Assembly: GCA_020641055.1 (NCBI GenBank) | Contig: CP067345.1 | Span: forward strand, 3,775,317 to 3,839,316 | Source of the DNA: Clostridioides sp. ES-S-0010-02 | Lineage (GTDB): Bacteria; Bacillota; Clostridia; Peptostreptococcales; Peptostreptococcaceae | Reading direction: 5' to 3' | Length of the DNA stretch: 64,000 nt | In this document: one piece after another, positions 26,140-35,837 of the stretch | Position numbering within the stretch: position 1 is the first letter of the stretch | How the letters are laid out: every line of letters starts with the position of its first letter | Made by a program: the position numbers and the translations under genes | The notes under the pieces: generated by a model | What the model saw: the letters and a program-made list of their open reading frames with translations, nothing else | Databases searched by the model: none | Told to the model about the DNA's origin: nothing

Positions 26140-26919
26140 TTAATACATAGAATAAGATTTTTCCTTATCTAATAATATATCTTCTACATCTGGATTATCT
26201 TTTAATAATTCTCTATAGAAATTACAATTAGTAACTCCTATATATGGAATTAACCATAACAAACCTATTCCTAAAGTGAATATAGTCAATATATACCATC
26301 CTATAAAGCTAAGATTTAATATAAATAGTTTAAGTACATTACCCTTCATCATATCTAAACTAGCACCCATTGCTTTAAATACACCAAGATTATCTTTATC
26401 TTCACATATTAAAAAAGCAGCTTGAGAAATGTATAATAACAATATATAAACTGGCAACATCAACACAATTACTATAATAACTAGAGTTATGGCAGTAGAA
26501 ATTACAGTTCCTACTCCAACATTATTACTTGATAGGTATTCAATTGCTCCACTAGTGAGTAAAACTCCAAATGACAAAAATGCTCCGATAATTGTGATTA
26601 TAAAAGAATAAATATAAACAGCAATTGATTCTAATATATAAAGTCCAAAACTTCTTAAATAAATTCTTCCATTTACGAAGATATCTCCCATCTTGACTTT
26701 TTTATCTTTAGTAATCTTTAAAAACATACATGTAAATCCTGCTGCAACTAAAAAACCTATTATCGCTACTATGATAGTAGTTAAGGGTTCAAAAGGCAAT
26801 CCTATAAATGATATAGCTACTATCAACGCAATATATATTGCCATATTAATTGCACATGTTCCCCAGTTTCCAGATAACTGAGCTTTTGATACTCTTTTTA
26901 ATTCTTGCCTTGATAACAT
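26140..26919 (-). CDS. DUF975 family integral membrane protein
   Basis: About 259 residues and six hydrophobic segments. The amphipathic start MLSRQELKRVSKAQLSGNW is the DUF975 signature, and the end (LLWLIPYIGVTNCNFYREL) matches the family too. The function of DUF975 proteins is unknown. The ATG at 26917-26919 is preferred: the upstream in-frame ATG lies in the AAAGGGGTG ribosome site. The gene is monocistronic. Confidence 0.82.
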   Translation of the reverse strand: MLSRQELKRVSKAQLSGNWGTCAINMAIYIALIVAISFIGLPFEPLTTIIVAIIGFLVAAGFTCMFLKITKDKKVKMGDIFVNGRIYLRSFGLYILESIAVYIYSFIITIIGAFLSFGVLLTSGAIEYLSSNNVGVGTVISTAITLVIIVIVLMLPVYILLLYISQAAFLICEDKDNLGVFKAMGASLDMMKGNVLKLFILNLSFIGWYILTIFTLGIGLLWLIPYIGVTNCNFYRELLKDNPDVEDILLDKEKSYSMY

Positions 26920-27144
26920 AAAAAACACCCCTTTCATTTTATATAAAAAATCTCCCTAAAAGCATATAAATAAACTTTTATCATATAACATAATATTAAT
27001 ATATCATATTTTCGACTATATAACACACAATTATTCACCATGTTTTATCAAGATATAGCATAATTGTATTGAAAGTTTTATATAGTCAAAATTGCCAAGT
27101 ATATCAAATAAATTTGAAAGGTAGTGTTCAATAAATAATAAAAT

Positions 27145-27188
27145 AAACTATCTTTCAAACAGTTTATTATATGTTTAAAAGATAGTTT
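27145..27188 (-). terminator. Probable terminator of the lipoprotein gene
   Basis: AAACTATCTTT (27145-27155) pairs exactly with AAAGATAGTTT (27178-27188), and an inner AAAC/GTTT pair extends the fold. The U-tract is only moderate. It is 18 bp after the stop codon. Confidence 0.6.
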
Positions 27189-27206
27189 TAGTGTCTTTAA
27201 AATAAA

Positions 27207-27818
27207 TTAAATTGTATATATTCCTTCACATAATTTTTGTATATTGCTAGGTGGTTGCCATTTACCATCTTTTTTTGTATATGTAATTGAAGTTGTAACA
27301 TCTTTCGTTGGCTTTTTGTTATAAAGGTCTATAATCATTTTTGCCATATCATCTTGAACTTCTTTTTCTGCTTTATTGTAATTATTTTTATCAGTTACAT
27401 ATGATTTTACTAAATCGTTTGCCTCAGACATTACTTTACTAGTATCCAATGCTTTACTTACAACTTTTAAAGTTATCTTATCCTTACTAGAAGAATCTAC
27501 TGTTACTGTCTTTTCAACACCTTGTATTAATTTAACAATTGTTTCATATATCTTTTCAGCATTCTCTTTTCCATAAAGAGGTGTTAATTGAGCAAGCATT
27601 GAAACTTTATCTGTGTTATTATAAGTTTGAATTTGTTTATATTCAGCTTCTGTTAAAGCATCAGAAATGCCTTTTTCATCGTATTTATACATTTCTAGTG
27701 CTGCTAAATTAGCTTCAAAATTCGACTTTACTTTTTCTTCTGCATTAGAACAGCCTATAGTTAGAACTAAAACTAAAGCCATAATAGAAGACAAGATTAA
27801 TTTTTTTACCATTTTCAT
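27207..27818 (-). CDS. Predicted lipoprotein (DUF5105-like)
   Basis: 203 residues. Residues 1-23 are a lipoprotein signal, KKLILSSIMALVLVLTIGCS, with Cys23 as the acylation site. The mature part is charged and helical (KVKSNFEANLAALEMYKYDE, LTPLYGKENAEKIYETIVKL) and ends with a YTKKDGKWQPPSNIQKLC segment, a pattern seen in DUF5105-type clostridial lipoproteins. It would be anchored on the outer face of the membrane. No function is assigned. GGGAGGAT precedes the ATG. The neighbours are unrelated single genes. Confidence 0.8.
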   Translation of the reverse strand: MKMVKKLILSSIMALVLVLTIGCSNAEEKVKSNFEANLAALEMYKYDEKGISDALTEAEYKQIQTYNNTDKVSMLAQLTPLYGKENAEKIYETIVKLIQGVEKTVTVDSSSKDKITLKVVSKALDTSKVMSEANDLVKSYVTDKNNYNKAEKEVQDDMAKMIIDLYNKKPTKDVTTSITYTKKDGKWQPPSNIQKLCEGIYTI

Positions 27819-27910
27819 ACAAATATCCTCCCTCAGTTAATTGAATAAAAAAATTTATTTATTAATATTATAGCATAATTTTGTCTAATTATAAGTTTAT
27901 TTTGAAAATT

Positions 27911-28900
27911 TTACCATTCCCAATCTATTCCAATCCCTCTATCTTTTGCTTTATCATATATTCTTTTCGCTGTTACGACATCTTGTACACCTATTCCGAC
28001 ACTTTTAAACACAATTATTTCGTCATCATTTTCTCTTCCGGAAATAGTTCCATTTATAACATTTCCCAAATCACCACTAAAATCAGCTTTGCTTATTTTA
28101 CCTTCTTCTAGAGGAATTAATATATCTCCTGATTCTGATAAAACTGCATCTGTTGATTCAAAAAATATCTTAGATGCTCTAGTTAAACAAGTTGGACACA
28201 TCTCTTGCATATCTGGTAAGTATGAACCTACAGCACTCACTAATGCTCCCTTTTTAACCAAATTTCCATCAAATACTGGTTTTTTTGATGTTGTTGCTAA
28301 AACTATTACATCAGCATTATCTATGGCTTCATCAGATGACTCAGCTGCAACTATTTTAGTATTATATTTACTTAGCTTTAAGTTCATCTCTTTTGCAAAT
28401 TTTTCTCTACTTTCTTTATTTCTACTGAAAACTCTTACTTCATCTAAATTTCTAGCTTCTAACATAGCTTCAAGTTGTGACTCACCTTGTCCTCCCAAGC
28501 CTATTAAAGCCCCTATCTTAGAATCCTTTTTAGCTAAAACATCTATAGCTGCACCAGATGCTGCACCAGTACGAACTTGAGTTATATAAGTACCATCTAA
28601 AGCAGCACATACTTCTCCAGTCTCCCCATCTAATAATAATACTGTTGCTGGAATTACTGGTTTGCCTTTTTGAGCATTTTTAGGGAATACAGATACAATT
28701 TTTATTCCTGCACACCCTAAGTCCTCTACATATCCTGGCATAAATAACATACTAGCATCCTGACTTGGAACTGGTATATTAGTTCTCAAAGGAGTTACAC
28801 TTTTTCCTTCACAATAAATTCTAAAAGCCTCTTTATCAGCCTCAATTGCGTCTCTCATAGTAAATACTTTTTTTATGTCGTCTTTTTTTAAAAGTAGCAT
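27911..28900 (-). CDS. Ornithine cyclodeaminase/mu-crystallin family dehydrogenase
   Basis: 329 residues. Conserved features are MLLLKKDDIKKVFTMRDAI, FMPGYVEDLGCAGIKIVSVF, QVRTGAASGAAIDVLAKKDS and the Rossmann motif GALIGLGGQGESQLEAMLEA. Family members include ornithine cyclodeaminase, alanine dehydrogenase and ketimine reductases, and the substrate cannot be told here. The ATG at 28898-28900 follows GGGGGTATATAA; a TTG five codons upstream is rejected. It stands alone between the lipoprotein and DUF3298 genes. Confidence 0.85.
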   Translation of the reverse strand: MLLLKKDDIKKVFTMRDAIEADKEAFRIYCEGKSVTPLRTNIPVPSQDASMLFMPGYVEDLGCAGIKIVSVFPKNAQKGKPVIPATVLLLDGETGEVCAALDGTYITQVRTGAASGAAIDVLAKKDSKIGALIGLGGQGESQLEAMLEARNLDEVRVFSRNKESREKFAKEMNLKLSKYNTKIVAAESSDEAIDNADVIVLATTSKKPVFDGNLVKKGALVSAVGSYLPDMQEMCPTCLTRASKIFFESTDAVLSESGDILIPLEEGKISKADFSGDLGNVINGTISGRENDDEIIVFKSVGIGVQDVVTAKRIYDKAKDRGIGIDWEW

Positions 28901-28968
28901 TTTATATACCCCCAATTTTAATAAGTTTCTATGCTAGATATTATAACATAACATTTTAATACAAATTC

Positions 28969-29028
28969 TATTTCATATTAAATAAATATATTTCAAATTA
29001 AATAATCCTATTTCATATTAAACAAATC
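28969..29028. repeat. 20-bp tandem repeat running across a stop codon
   Basis: Three units, 28969-28988, 28989-29008 and 29009-29028, share TATTTCATATTAAA or a one-base variant. The last unit encodes the C-terminal DLFNMK of the DUF3298-type protein, and its TAG stop (29008-29010) falls at the unit boundary, so the two upstream units look like degraded copies of the gene's own 3' end. Confidence 0.8.
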
Positions 29029-29871
29029 TACATACTCCGATTTTAACATATAGCTTATTAGTTTTTTGTTTATTGAAAATTCTGGTATTCCTGCTGCATA
29101 TGGAGTTATATCGTATAAATCAAAATATATAACTAAGTTATCATCTTGCAAATAAAAATTTTGATTTTCTTTTATCCCTTTAAAATTATATATTCCTACA
29201 TTTTCTTTATCTTTCTTTTCTAAATCAGTTATTTGTTGTTTAATTTCCTCATCTATAACTTCTTTATATTTAGTATTATCTTTAAATAGGTCCATTAATT
29301 CTAAAAACTTCCCTGTTCTCATATCTACATTATAAGCTATATCTTGATAATAACCATGTGCTCCACCACTGTAAGTATAATATCTTACCTTTATACTAAG
29401 AGCAGAATCAGTATTCTTTTTAAGTTCAAAGTCTACATTTGCAACAAATTTATTTTCTTCATCAGGATTATCTTTAAGGTATTGTTTTGCCTCTTTATAC
29501 GATTTGTTATAAAATTCAAATATATCATTTTTTATTCTATCATTTGTAGACCTTTCAACAATCTTATTTGAATTTGTTATTATAGGCATATTTATAGTAC
29601 TTTCTATATATTCATCATTTTTCACTATTGTCTTACTTCCTATTGTACTTACTGATAAAGTTTGTTTACTATTTGTAGTATCTTTTGGCAATGATTGATT
29701 ACTCATAACGCTTACAGCTTCTTTGTCTTTATTTAGATTAAGTAAAGCATCTTTCCCCAAATTATTATATCTATAGTCATGTTTAATTGCTAAAATAGCT
29801 ATTATAGTCAAGGATAAAACAAACACATATCTTAAAACTCTAGCTTTCGTATTTACTTTAAAAAATTTCAT
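29008..29871 (-). CDS. Membrane-anchored DUF4163/DUF3298 protein
   Basis: 287 residues. One N-terminal membrane helix (~12-28, RVLRYVFVLSLTIIAILAI) anchors an external domain. Residues ~85-175 are DUF4163-like and ~185-280 DUF3298-like: RYYTYSGGAHGYYQDIAYN and FYLQDDNLVIYFDLYDITPY are the recognisable blocks. This pair of domains occurs in anti-sigma factor RsiV and in the deacetylase PdaC of Bacillus, but no catalytic domain or sigma factor is present here. It could bind a cell-wall ligand such as lysozyme by analogy to RsiV, which is inference. The ATG has an AGGAGG site. Confidence 0.82.
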   Translation of the reverse strand: MKFFKVNTKARVLRYVFVLSLTIIAILAIKHDYRYNNLGKDALLNLNKDKEAVSVMSNQSLPKDTTNSKQTLSVSTIGSKTIVKNDEYIESTINMPIITNSNKIVERSTNDRIKNDIFEFYNKSYKEAKQYLKDNPDEENKFVANVDFELKKNTDSALSIKVRYYTYSGGAHGYYQDIAYNVDMRTGKFLELMDLFKDNTKYKEVIDEEIKQQITDLEKKDKENVGIYNFKGIKENQNFYLQDDNLVIYFDLYDITPYAAGIPEFSINKKLISYMLKSEYVDLFNMK

Positions 29872-29950
29872 CTTATTATTTTCCTCCTAAATATAAATCT
29901 CTCTTATTATATTTGGAGTTTCTAGGGTTTTTTATCCATATAATTTAATA

Positions 29951-29984
29951 AAAGATTAATTTTTATTTATAAAAATTAATCTTT
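29951..29984 (-). terminator. Probable terminator of the chemotaxis operon
   Basis: AAAGATTAATTTTT (29951-29964) pairs perfectly with AAAAATTAATCTTT (29971-29984). It begins 7 bp after the cheB stop. The minus-strand U-tract is moderate; the plus-side flank is more T-rich. Confidence 0.55.
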
Positions 29985-29990
29985 TTCTTT

Positions 29991-30572
29991 TCAAATATTA
30001 AGATGACTTATCAGACAACTTGAAATTTTATCAAGTGGTAATTGGATTACAACAGAACCTCTATCAAATGCTACCATTGGCATTCCATATACAATGCAAG
30101 AATTTTTATCTTGCCCAATTGTAAATGAACCTTTCTCTCTCATTTTCAAAAGTCCAGTTGCTCCATCTGAACCCATTCCTGTAAGTATTATTCCTACTGA
30201 GTTTTTACCTGCTACTTGTGCTACTGAATCAAACAAAACATCTACAGATGGACAATGTCCACTTATTCTTTCACCTTCTTCACAAGTTACATAATACCCA
30301 TCTTTATCTAAATGTAATTTCATTTGATATCCACCAGGTGCAATAAGTACATTTCCTTGCTCTACTCTATCATTATTTTTAGCTTCTCTTACATTCATAA
30401 TACACTGCTTATCAAGTCGTTGTGCATACATCTCAGTAAATATAGCTGGCATATGTTGAGCTACAACAACCCCTGGTGTAGATTTTGGTAAGTCTTTTAT
30501 AATCTCAAGTATTGCTTCTGTTCCACCTATAGATGCGCCTATAGCAATGACCCTGTTATTAATATTTTCCAC
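29991..30572 (-). CDS. cheB: CheB-type protein-glutamate methylesterase without receiver domain
   Basis: 193 residues, only the catalytic domain. The Ser-His-Asp triad is seen as GASIGG (Ser14), AQHMP (His40) and GMGSDGATG (Asp136). CheB hydrolyses methyl esters on receptor glutamates. Ordinary CheB has an N-terminal receiver that gates activity by phosphorylation; here it is absent and the first residues already form the first strand. The start is GTG at 30570-30572 behind GGGGGCGG. It is the last gene of the operon, 39 bp after cheR. Confidence 0.92.
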   Translation of the reverse strand: MENINNRVIAIGASIGGTEAILEIIKDLPKSTPGVVVAQHMPAIFTEMYAQRLDKQCIMNVREAKNNDRVEQGNVLIAPGGYQMKLHLDKDGYYVTCEEGERISGHCPSVDVLFDSVAQVAGKNSVGIILTGMGSDGATGLLKMREKGSFTIGQDKNSCIVYGMPMVAFDRGSVVIQLPLDKISSCLISHLNI

Positions 30573-30611
30573 ATTACCGCCCCCACAAAATCATATATCT
30601 AAAATATTCTT

Positions 30612-31415
30612 CTATTTTTTATAAACAGCAGGTTTTACATAGTCGTATTCTGTATTTCTTCTATTTACTATCTCTGCATGACCTACAAATAAAAATCCAT
30701 CTTTTTTAGTTACATCATAAAATTTATTTATAAGCTCTTCTTTTGTTTTTAAATCGAAATAAATCATAACATTTCTACAAAAAATCAAATCAAAAAGTTG
30801 ATGTGAGAAATCTTCAATTAAATTGAATGGTTTAAAAAATACACTTTTTCTAATCTTATCACAAACTTTAAATGTACCATCTTTATTATCTATGAAATAT
30901 TTTTTCTTCCATAATTTTGGAACATTATCAACATTTGCTTCTGTGTATACAGCTCTTTTAGCTTTTTCAAGTGAATTCATTGAAATATCTGTGGCTATAA
31001 TTTTAATATTCCACAGGTCTTTCCTACTCCCAAAATAATCATCTAAAGTCATAGCTATTGAATATGCTTCTTCTCCACTAGAGCAACCTGCACTCCATAT
31101 ATTTAAGTTTCTGAGTTTATTATTTTCTTCCCAAAAAGGAAGTATATTATTATACATATACTCAAAATGCTGATGTTCTCTCATAAAAAATGTATGATTT
31201 GTGCTCAACCTATTTATTAAATTTATAGCTTCATTTCCTGTCTTATCTCTAAATAATAGGTTCATATATTGACTAAAAGAACTAAACTTTCTCTCTCGCA
31301 TTGTATTATATAGTCGTCCTTCAATTAATACTCTTTTTTTGCTTAAATCAATTCCGTACTCTTTTTTTATATAGTTTCCAAGAATTTTAAATTCTTCATC
31401 AGTGAGTTTTATCAT
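30612..31415 (-). CDS. cheR: Chemotaxis protein methyltransferase CheR
   Basis: 267 residues. The N-terminal helical domain (LTDEEFKILGNYIKKEYGI, RLSTNHTFFMREHQHF) precedes the SAM-binding domain with NIWSAGCSSGEEAYSIAM, IIATDISMNSLEKAKR and DLIFCRNVMIYFD. It methylates receptor glutamates. The ATG at 31413-31415 follows AGGAGGAAG; the open frame starts 10 codons upstream with TTG and no site. It follows cheW by 36 bp. Confidence 0.95.
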   Translation of the reverse strand: MIKLTDEEFKILGNYIKKEYGIDLSKKRVLIEGRLYNTMRERKFSSFSQYMNLLFRDKTGNEAINLINRLSTNHTFFMREHQHFEYMYNNILPFWEENNKLRNLNIWSAGCSSGEEAYSIAMTLDDYFGSRKDLWNIKIIATDISMNSLEKAKRAVYTEANVDNVPKLWKKKYFIDNKDGTFKVCDKIRKSVFFKPFNLIEDFSHQLFDLIFCRNVMIYFDLKTKEELINKFYDVTKKDGFLFVGHAEIVNRRNTEYDYVKPAVYKK

Positions 31416-31451
31416 ACAAAAAACTTCCTCCTGCCAATTTATCAAAGCTAA

Positions 31452-31892
31452 TTACATGCTGTCAATTAGAAACTTTCGAATATCTAAAATTAGTATAGAC
31501 TTATCTCCAACTTTTACAATCTCTTTTATAACTTTATTTATATTTATGTTGTTAGAAATAGTTGTCTCTAGTAAGTTTAAGTCATCTATAAGAACGACAT
31601 CAACAACTTTATCTACAATAATTCCAACTTGATACTCATCAATTTTTATAATTATTATGCATGTTCTCTCATTATAATCAACTTCAGGAAGATTGTATCT
31701 AATATGCATATCAATAACTGGTATAATTCTTCCTCTCAAATTAATAACTCCATTTATATAATTTGGAAGACGTGGTACATATGTTATTGGTTGAAACCTT
31801 ATAGTCTCAATTACATTTTCTAATTCTATTCCATAAATAACATCATTAACATAAAATGTTAATACTTGTTTTATAATATCATTTGTAGACAT
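31452..31892 (-). CDS. cheW: CheW coupling protein (downstream copy)
   Basis: 146 residues, a single CheW/SH3-like domain: VLTFYVNDVIYGIELENVIE, ITYVPRLPNYINGVINLRGR and IIPVIDMHIRYNLPEVDYNE are the family blocks. It links receptors to the kinase CheA. A TATTAGGGGAT site precedes the ATG, 12 bp after cheA. A second CheW is encoded earlier in the operon (36944-37450), and the two are not close in sequence. Confidence 0.94.
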   Translation of the reverse strand: MSTNDIIKQVLTFYVNDVIYGIELENVIETIRFQPITYVPRLPNYINGVINLRGRIIPVIDMHIRYNLPEVDYNERTCIIIIKIDEYQVGIIVDKVVDVVLIDDLNLLETTISNNININKVIKEIVKVGDKSILILDIRKFLIDSM

Positions 31893-31904
31893 ACTTTAAA
31901 TCCC

Positions 31905-34031
31905 CTAATATATTTCCATAATGTTATCTGCATCTATAATCAGACTTATACTTCCATCACCAAGTATTGTGCATCCTGAAAAACCATTGTTTTTCATATT
32001 AAATCTGTTAAAATAAACTGGAAATGGCTTTACTACAACCTGTTGAGTTCCTATTATTTCATCCACAAAAATACATACTGCTTTATACTCATTTTCTATG
32101 ATTATCATATTTCCATTTACTAATTCAGTTATATCTGTATGAATATCATATATTTTATGCAATCTTATAATAGGAATACATGCTCCATATATTGTAATTA
32201 ATTCTGTTCCACTACCATCTTTAATTACTTGGCTTAAATCTGCAAGTTTAAATGTACTTCTTATTGATGATATTGGCAAAGTAAACATCGAGTTTCCAAC
32301 TTTGAACTCCATACCTTCTACTATAGAAAGTGTCAGTGGTATTTTTATAGTAAATGTTGTTCCTTCATCTTTTGTACTTTTTACACCAATTGAACCACCA
32401 ACTTTTTCAATACTTTTACGAACAATATCCATCCCTACTCCTCTACCAGAAAATTCAGTTATAGATTCCTTTGTAGAAAATCCTGGAGTCATAATTAAAG
32501 AGTTAATTTCATCATCAGTATATTCATTAATTTGATGTTTAAGAAGACCTTGTTCTTTAGCTTTTTCCAAAATCTTATCTTTCATGAGACCTCTGCCATC
32601 ATCTGAAATACTTATGACAGCTTCTCCGCCTAAATTTTCAGCAGATAAAATTATAGTTCCTATTTCTTTTTTACCCTTAGATATGCGTTCATCAGCAGGC
32701 TCTATTGCATGGTCCATAGCATTTCTTATAAGATGCATAAATGGTTCTGCTAAATTATCCATTACATTTTTATCTACTTCTGTTTCATTTCCTATAGTTA
32801 CTAGTTCAACATTTTTATCTAATTTTTTATTCATATCTCGTACAATTCTATGCATTTTTTGAAATACACCTGCAATTTTAACCATACGCATTGACATTAC
32901 TATATCCTGCAATTCATCTGTAAGCTTATGTAATTGTCTGGTTGCTTTATTGAAATTATCTATATCAACACCTTTAGAATCTACACTATTTACAACCATT
33001 GATTCCATAATTACAATTTCTCCAACTATATTTTGAAGTAAATCTAGTTTTTCTAAATTTACAGTCATAATATTTTGTTTACTTATAGGAAGATGCTCAT
33101 TTCCTTCAATTAAAACATCTTGCTCTAAGTCAATTTTCTCATTTAAGACACTTTCTTGTAATGCACTTTTTTCTTTTACAAAATTATTTTCATCTTTAGA
33201 ATTTGTCTCCAAATTAGTTTTTGGGTTTTTCACCAACATATCATCCTGTTTTTCACTTGTATATATATCATCTTTATCAACATTTGAATACTCTTTTACA
33301 TATAGATTATCTTTTATTGTTTTATAAATTATGTTTTTATCATCTTTAGCAATAAATTGTATATAAAATCCATATTTTTTAATATATTCTGCTGTACCTG
33401 TATTCTTTTCTACGTCTTCAGGATAAAATGCTAGAAATTCACAGTAATCTTGCAATTCAAATGTAAGCATAAAAGCTCTTACATTTTCCATCATACAATC
33501 TTGTTCAAAAACTATTTTGACTATGTCTGAACCTTCTCTATATAAAAAATTTAAATTAGTTATTTCTTTTTCGTATGTGTCTTCTAAGTTCAACTTATCT
33601 TGTAATTTTGTAGAACTTGATAGTTCTAGAGTACTTACATAATCTTCAATATCTTTTATAAAGCTAGAGCAATCAGAAGTTGTACAATCTCCTGATTGTA
33701 ATTTACCAACATCATATTTTATAAAATCTAATGCTTGAAAAACTAAATCAAACAATAAATCATTATCTATAATCTCTATTTTTCTTTCACGTATAATATA
33801 AAATAGGTCTTCTACACTGTGTGCTAAAGCAGACATATTATCTAGACCCATCATAGAAGCTGAGCCTTTTATTGTATGCATAATTCTAAAAGTTTCATTA
33901 ATATTACTGTCGCTAAATATTCTTTCTTTTTCTGTCTGAATCATAATTTCATCTAATTGCTCAAGTAATAGACTTGTCTCAAATATAAACATATCTAACA
34001 TTGGTCTCATACTTGGTTCAATGTAATTCAT
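31905..34031 (-). CDS. cheA: Chemotaxis histidine kinase CheA
   Basis: 708 residues. P1 (Hpt) carries the phosphorylated His52 in FRIMHTIKGSASMMG. A P2-like region (~160-250) and a linker follow, then the P3 dimerisation helices (VNLEKLDLLQNIVGEIVIME). P4 ATPase has LIRNAMDHAIEP (N box), SISDDGRGL (G1), GFSTKESITEFSGRGVGMD (F/G2). P5 (CheW-like) ends the protein. It phosphorylates CheY. The ATG at 34029-34031 is chosen because GTAGGTGAT sits just before it; the GTG three codons upstream is inside that site. Confidence 0.95.
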   Translation of the reverse strand: MNYIEPSMRPMLDMFIFETSLLLEQLDEIMIQTEKERIFSDSNINETFRIMHTIKGSASMMGLDNMSALAHSVEDLFYIIRERKIEIIDNDLLFDLVFQALDFIKYDVGKLQSGDCTTSDCSSFIKDIEDYVSTLELSSSTKLQDKLNLEDTYEKEITNLNFLYREGSDIVKIVFEQDCMMENVRAFMLTFELQDYCEFLAFYPEDVEKNTGTAEYIKKYGFYIQFIAKDDKNIIYKTIKDNLYVKEYSNVDKDDIYTSEKQDDMLVKNPKTNLETNSKDENNFVKEKSALQESVLNEKIDLEQDVLIEGNEHLPISKQNIMTVNLEKLDLLQNIVGEIVIMESMVVNSVDSKGVDIDNFNKATRQLHKLTDELQDIVMSMRMVKIAGVFQKMHRIVRDMNKKLDKNVELVTIGNETEVDKNVMDNLAEPFMHLIRNAMDHAIEPADERISKGKKEIGTIILSAENLGGEAVISISDDGRGLMKDKILEKAKEQGLLKHQINEYTDDEINSLIMTPGFSTKESITEFSGRGVGMDIVRKSIEKVGGSIGVKSTKDEGTTFTIKIPLTLSIVEGMEFKVGNSMFTLPISSIRSTFKLADLSQVIKDGSGTELITIYGACIPIIRLHKIYDIHTDITELVNGNMIIIENEYKAVCIFVDEIIGTQQVVVKPFPVYFNRFNMKNNGFSGCTILGDGSISLIIDADNIMEIY

Positions 34032-34092
34032 ATTTATCACCTACAGTCGACAAATAAATTTCTATTTTTTCTTATATATAATATTCTATAAT

Positions 34093-35796
34093 CTAAATCC
34101 ACGATGATTTTCTTATCTCACTTTCTTTTAGATGAAATTTTTCTACTAATTCTTTTAAAATTTGTGCTTGAGCAGACATTTCTTCTGAAGCTGCAGCACT
34201 TTCCTCTGCTGTTGCAGAGTTCATTTGAACTACTATTGAAATTTGCTCTATTCCAGATAAAATCTGTGTAATTGCTATCTCTTGACTATGCACAGATGAA
34301 GAAATTCCATTAATATAATCAGTAGTTTTTTCTACACCATTTACAACTAAGTCTAATGCTTTTGCAGTTTCTTTTGCAATTTTGACACCATTTTCCACTG
34401 TTTTAATAGCTTCTTCTATAAGAATTGCTGTGTTTTGAGCTGCTTTAGCACTTTTTCCAGCCAAAGACCTAACTTCATCTGCAACAACTGCAAATCCTCT
34501 ACCATATTGGCCTGCTCTTGCTGCTTCAACGGCTGCGTTTAATGCAAGAATATTAGTTTGAAAAGCTATCTCATCTATGGTTTTGATTATCTTTGATATT
34601 TCATTTGATTTTTCACTTATTGCCTCCATTGATGTCATCATATCATCCATACATCTACTTCCAAAACCAACTTGTAATGCTGATTGGTCAGATACTTCAC
34701 ATGCAAGACTAGCACTATCTGCACATTGCTTAATTCCATCAGATATTTCATTAATTGTAGAGGCTAATTCTTCTACTGAACTAGCTTGTTCAGTAGCACC
34801 CTGCGAAAGAGCTTGTGCTCCTGCTGCTACTTGTTCTGATGCACTTGCAACTTGCTCAGCTGACAGATTTATTTCATAGAAATCATCATTAAAAGAATTT
34901 ATTATACTTTCTAATGATGTTTTGATTGATTTAAAATCTCCTATAAATTCTTGTTCTATGTCTATTCTTAAATCCCCTTTTGCAATGCTAGTTAATGTAC
35001 TGTCTATAAGGTCTATATAATTTAATAACATATCTTGCATCTTTTTGACAGAACTTACTAACATTCCTATTTCAGATTTACTTTCTTCAACATCTATACT
35101 TGTTCTTAAATCACCCGATGCAATTCTTGAAAAATGTTTTTCTACTTTATTAATAGGAATTACTATCTTTAGTTTTATTACTGCATATTCTATTATTGTT
35201 AATATGATTAATAGTGAGAGTATAAATATCGTTCTTAGTATCAAACTTTGTAATTCTTTTTTAACTTCTACAATTTCAGAATTTGAACGAGTAACTACAT
35301 CCTCTTGAAATTCATCTATTAAAGAATCCATTTTTTCCTGAGATTCTACATATTCGCTACTAAAAATTATACTTTGAGCTAAGCTCTTGTCATTACTTTC
35401 AACTGCATTTATAGCACTTTGTTCTTTTGGTACCAAAGAATCAGATATCTCCTTAGCTTCCAAAATTTTATTTGACTCAGTCTTTGTAAGACCAATTTTT
35501 TCAAGTTTATTTAAAGCAGATTCTCTTGTTTTTCCATATAGCTCTTTTTCATAGACATCTTTATCCTTTTTTTCACCTGTAAAAACGTACCTTCTTAACA
35601 TGTCACAAACTTCTCTTGTTGTGTCTTTTATATACTGACTTTCATTTCTCAAATTGTTCATGTCATTGATACTTTTTTCCACTTTTTCAAATGCTTTATA
35701 AGATGAAATTGAAGAAAAAATGCCTGCCATAACAGCTAGTACTATAATAATTAGCAATACTATTGCCAATTTGGAAAGCTTTACTTCTCTTTTCAT
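34093..35796 (-). CDS. Methyl-accepting chemotaxis protein
   Basis: 567 residues. Membrane helix 1 (~10-30), an external four-helix-like sensor (~35-185, with YIKDTTREVCDMLRRYVFTG), helix 2 (~187-207), HAMP (~208-265) and a signalling domain with the conserved tip EIAFQTNILALNAAVEAARA and GRGFAVVADEVRSLA. No NWETF-like tail for CheR/CheB tethering is present. The ligand is unknown. It is the only receptor gene in the operon, between the REC-GGDEF gene and cheA. Confidence 0.94.
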   Translation of the reverse strand: MKREVKLSKLAIVLLIIIVLAVMAGIFSSISSYKAFEKVEKSINDMNNLRNESQYIKDTTREVCDMLRRYVFTGEKKDKDVYEKELYGKTRESALNKLEKIGLTKTESNKILEAKEISDSLVPKEQSAINAVESNDKSLAQSIIFSSEYVESQEKMDSLIDEFQEDVVTRSNSEIVEVKKELQSLILRTIFILSLLIILTIIEYAVIKLKIVIPINKVEKHFSRIASGDLRTSIDVEESKSEIGMLVSSVKKMQDMLLNYIDLIDSTLTSIAKGDLRIDIEQEFIGDFKSIKTSLESIINSFNDDFYEINLSAEQVASASEQVAAGAQALSQGATEQASSVEELASTINEISDGIKQCADSASLACEVSDQSALQVGFGSRCMDDMMTSMEAISEKSNEISKIIKTIDEIAFQTNILALNAAVEAARAGQYGRGFAVVADEVRSLAGKSAKAAQNTAILIEEAIKTVENGVKIAKETAKALDLVVNGVEKTTDYINGISSSVHSQEIAITQILSGIEQISIVVQMNSATAEESAAASEEMSAQAQILKELVEKFHLKESEIRKSSWI

Positions 35797-35837
35797 ATCT
35801 ATACTCCTTTATAAAGTAAGTTTATCAAGATATCAAT

